Assembly (NCBI GenBank): GCA_003242525.1
Contig: QGUU01000092.1
Span: 1-8,118, forward strand
Length of the DNA: 8,118 nucleotides
Direction of reading: 5' to 3'
DNA from: Pseudomonadota bacterium
GTDB lineage: Bacteria > Pseudomonadota > Alphaproteobacteria > Rhizobiales > Rhizobiaceae
Shown in pieces: positions 5,853 to 8,118 of this stretch (position 1 is the first letter of the stretch; each line of letters opens with the position of its first letter). The position numbers were made by a program, and so were the translations under genes. A model generated the notes under the pieces. It worked only from the letters and a program-made list of their open reading frames with translations. It was not told where the DNA came from and did not search any database.

Positions 5853-8118
5853 ATGAAGTTTTCGCGCCTCCGCCTGCTCGGTTTCAAGTCCTTCGTCGAT
5901 CCCGGCGAGTTCGTCATCGAGCGCGGCCTGACCGGCATCGTCGGGCCGAACGGCTGTGGCAAGTCCAACCTTGTCGAGGCGCTGCGCTGGGTGATGGGCG
6001 AAAGCTCATACAAGAACATGCGCGCGTCCGGCATGGACGACGTGATTTTTTCCGGTTCGGCCACCCGGCCGGCGCGCAATACGGCCGAAGTCACGCTGTT
6101 TCTCGACAATTCGGACCGTACGGCGCCGGCTGCCTTCAATGATTCCGACGAATTGCAGGTTTCACGTCGGATCGAGCGGGAGGCGGGCTCCGTCTACCGG
6201 ATCAACGGCAAGGAGGCGCGCGCCAAGGATGTGCAGCTTCTATTCGCCGACCAGTCCACTGGCGCGCGTTCTCCCTCCATGGTCGGCCAGGGCCGTATCG
6301 GCGAGCTCATCCAGGCCAAACCGCAGGCGCGGCGCGCCCTGCTTGAAGAAGCCGCAGGCATATCCGGCCTGCACAGCCGCCGCCACGAGGCGGAATTGCG
6401 GCTCAAGGGAGCAGAACAGAACCTTGAGCGGCTGGATGATGTCGTCGGCGAATTGCAGGGGCAGATAGAAAACCTGAAGCGCCAGGCCCGCCAGGCTTCC
6501 CGTTTCAAGAATCTTTCGGCCGAAATCCGCAAGGCAGAGGCGATTCTGCTGCATCTGCGCTGGACCATGGCCAAGCAACAGGAGGCAGAGGCACAATCCG
6601 CCCTGTCTGCTGCCACGTCGCTGGTTGGCGAGCGCGCTGCTGCCCAGATGAACGCGGCAAAGGAGCAGGCCGTAGGCGCCCACCGCCTGCCTGAACTGCG
6701 CGAGGCCGAAGCTTCGGCCGCGGCTGCCGTTCAGCGCCTTTCGATCGCAAAGGCCCAGATCGAGGAGGAGGCAGGCCGCATACGCGCCCGCCAGGCCGAG
6801 CTTGACCGTCGGCTCGAACAACTCGACGCGGACATAGCGCGCGAGGAGCGCATGGTGCGCGACAACGCCGACGTTCTGGAGCGTCTGGCCGAGGAAGAAC
6901 GCCAGCTGAATGCGGAAAACGCAGGAGCCTCCGAGCGGGAAGCAGCCAAGCACGCTGCCTTCGAAAGCGCCGCAGCTGCGCTGGCGCTCAGCGAGAAGGC
7001 GTTGGCAGCACTGACCGCCGAGCGCGCGGAGGCGGCTGCCCAGCGCAACCAGTTCGAGCGCACGCTGCGCGAGGCTGTCGAGCGGCGTGACAGGCTTGCC
7101 CGGCAACTCGCTGATGTGGACCGTGAGGCGGGAGAGATAGCCGCGAGGCTCGCCGAATTGCCAGATCCCGCCGAGAAGCGCGCATTGGTGGAGGAAGCGG
7201 AAGCCAAGCTCGCTGCTGCCGATGCCGCCGCCATAGCCGCTGAAAAGGCGGTCGGGCAGGCGAGGGCGGCCGAAGCCGCGGCGCGTGCGCCTCTGCAGGA
7301 GGCGAAGGCGGAGCTTGCGCGTATCGAGACGGAGGCGCGCACCCTCGCAAACATGTTGAATGCCGCCGCGGGTGGCGGCCAGTTTCCGGCGGTTGTGGAA
7401 CAGATCGGTGTCGACCGCGGATTCGAGACGGCTCTGGGGGCGGCGCTGGGAGAAGATCTCGACGTACCTCTCGACAGCAGCGCGCCCGTCCATTGGGGTG
7501 ACAGCGAACCGCACCCGCACGATCCGGCCCTGCCGGAAGGCGTGATTTGCCTCGCCTCGGTGGTGCGTGCGCCGCCGCAGCTTGCTCGCCGCCTGGCGCA
7601 GGTCGGCATTGTCGATGCCGCTGACGGTCCACGCCTGCAGAAGTTGCTTGCGCCTGGCCAGCGCCTGGTTACCAGGGAGGGCGACTTGTGGCGCTGGGAC
7701 GGTTTTGTAGCCAGCGCGGACGCGCCTACTCCGGCGGCTCTGCGGCTGGCGCAGAAGAATCGCCTTGCGGAACTGAATGCGGCCGCCGCAGAGGCAACGC
7801 AAAAAGTCCGCGCCTTCGAGGAGCGCCTGGCAGAAGCAGAACGCACGGCGCGTGAGAGCGCCGAGGCCGAACGCCACGCGCGCGATGCATGGCGCGCCGC
7901 ACAGCATGCCGTCGGCGCGGCGCGAGAAACGCTGGCGCGCGCGGAAAAGGCAGCGGGCGAACTTTCCAGCCGGCGGGCCGCACTGGAAGAGGCCCGGGCC
8001 CGCATAGCCGAAAGCCACGCTGAGGCGGCGGCCGCGGCTGACGATGCACAGGGCAGGCTCTCCGCGGCCCCCGATCTCTCGGATCTTCAGAAACGTCTCG
8101 ACGCGCTTACCGCAACGG
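5853..8118 (+). CDS. smc: SMC, chromosome segregation/condensin ATPase; 3' end cut by window edge
   Basis: The frame is open from ATG 5853 to the window edge, giving 755 complete codons of a protein I expect to be about 1,150 residues. The N-terminal half of the ABC ATPase head begins MKFSRLRLLGFKSF. Walker A is GPNGCGKS at residues 31-38 (K37), the likely arginine finger is R57 in NMRASGMDDVIFSG, and the Q-loop is Q146 in VGQGRIGELI. A long Ala/Glu/Arg-rich coiled coil follows, from about residue 170 to 505. A hinge domain occupies about 507-625 (FPAVVEQIGVDRGFETALGAALGEDLDVP near its start, EGDLWRWDGF near its end), then the returning coiled coil begins. The C-terminal head with signature motif and Walker B lies beyond the window. 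The dimer organises and segregates chromosomes with ScpA/ScpB in the cytoplasm. K37 and R57 match B. subtilis SMC numbering, supporting this start. Confidence 0.97.
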   Translation, partial: MKFSRLRLLGFKSFVDPGEFVIERGLTGIVGPNGCGKSNLVEALRWVMGESSYKNMRASGMDDVIFSGSATRPARNTAEVTLFLDNSDRTAPAAFNDSDELQVSRRIEREAGSVYRINGKEARAKDVQLLFADQSTGARSPSMVGQGRIGELIQAKPQARRALLEEAAGISGLHSRRHEAELRLKGAEQNLERLDDVVGELQGQIENLKRQARQASRFKNLSAEIRKAEAILLHLRWTMAKQQEAEAQSALSAATSLVGERAAAQMNAAKEQAVGAHRLPELREAEASAAAAVQRLSIAKAQIEEEAGRIRARQAELDRRLEQLDADIAREERMVRDNADVLERLAEEERQLNAENAGASEREAAKHAAFESAAAALALSEKALAALTAERAEAAAQRNQFERTLREAVERRDRLARQLADVDREAGEIAARLAELPDPAEKRALVEEAEAKLAAADAAAIAAEKAVGQARAAEAAARAPLQEAKAELARIETEARTLANMLNAAAGGGQFPAVVEQIGVDRGFETALGAALGEDLDVPLDSSAPVHWGDSEPHPHDPALPEGVICLASVVRAPPQLARRLAQVGIVDAADGPRLQKLLAPGQRLVTREGDLWRWDGFVASADAPTPAALRLAQKNRLAELNAAAAEATQKVRAFEERLAEAERTARESAEAERHARDAWRAAQHAVGAARETLARAEKAAGELSSRRAALEEARARIAESHAEAAAAADDAQGRLSAAPDLSDLQKRLDALTAT

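Noticed and set aside
6240..8018. 592-residue open frame on the minus strand (and a 424-residue one at 6731-8005)
   Set aside because: They lie antisense to smc, whose head, coiled-coil and hinge motifs are clear. The frames are open because GC-rich codon use leaves few stops on the opposite strand, and their composition (Ala/Ser/Arg-rich) is not protein-like.

Overview
The window looks like a chromosomal, mostly housekeeping segment from a GC-rich alphaproteobacterium of the order Hyphomicrobiales (Rhizobiales). The evidence is the CcrM-type GANTC methyltransferase, a strong G/C bias at third codon positions, and the gene order mutY / DUF721 / DsbA-like / smc, which I recall as typical of rhizobia, Brucella and relatives. 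No mobile element, CRISPR array, rRNA or tRNA gene was seen. Gene boundaries and motifs were read by eye; no database search was possible.

Layout from left to right. Positions 2-604 (+) hold the 3' part of an unrecognised, probably exported protein. It converges on a HAD-superfamily phosphatase-like gene at 650-1336 (-), with a GC hairpin at the junction. A 146-bp divergent intergenic region follows, then ccrM at 1483-2616 (+), the cell-cycle adenine methyltransferase. A second hairpin separates ccrM from a two-gene minus-strand unit: mutY (4402-3290) followed by a second HAD-like hydrolase (3293-2682), joined by an ATGA stop/start overlap. mutY diverges, across only 51 bp, from a DUF721/DciA-like gene at 4454-4951 (+). 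Next comes a DsbA-like thioredoxin-fold lipoprotein candidate at 5085-5801 (+), then smc, which starts at 5853 (+) and runs off the right edge.

Functionally the region groups chromosome maintenance genes: GANTC methylation (CcrM), A:8-oxoG repair (MutY), a putative replicative-helicase-loader relative (DUF721/DciA) and chromosome organisation (SMC). An envelope disulfide/thiol protein and two HAD hydrolases lie among them. There is no restriction enzyme beside ccrM, so it is an orphan cell-cycle methylase and not half of a restriction-modification pair.

I found no convincing undescribed multi-gene system. The most interesting signals are small. They are a hairpin followed by TTTT whose 3' arm contains the likely smc ribosome binding site, a short Cys-rich upstream ORF overlapping the ccrM start, an uneven distribution of GANTC sites, and a DsbA-like protein whose signal peptide combines a twin-arginine motif with a possible lipobox.
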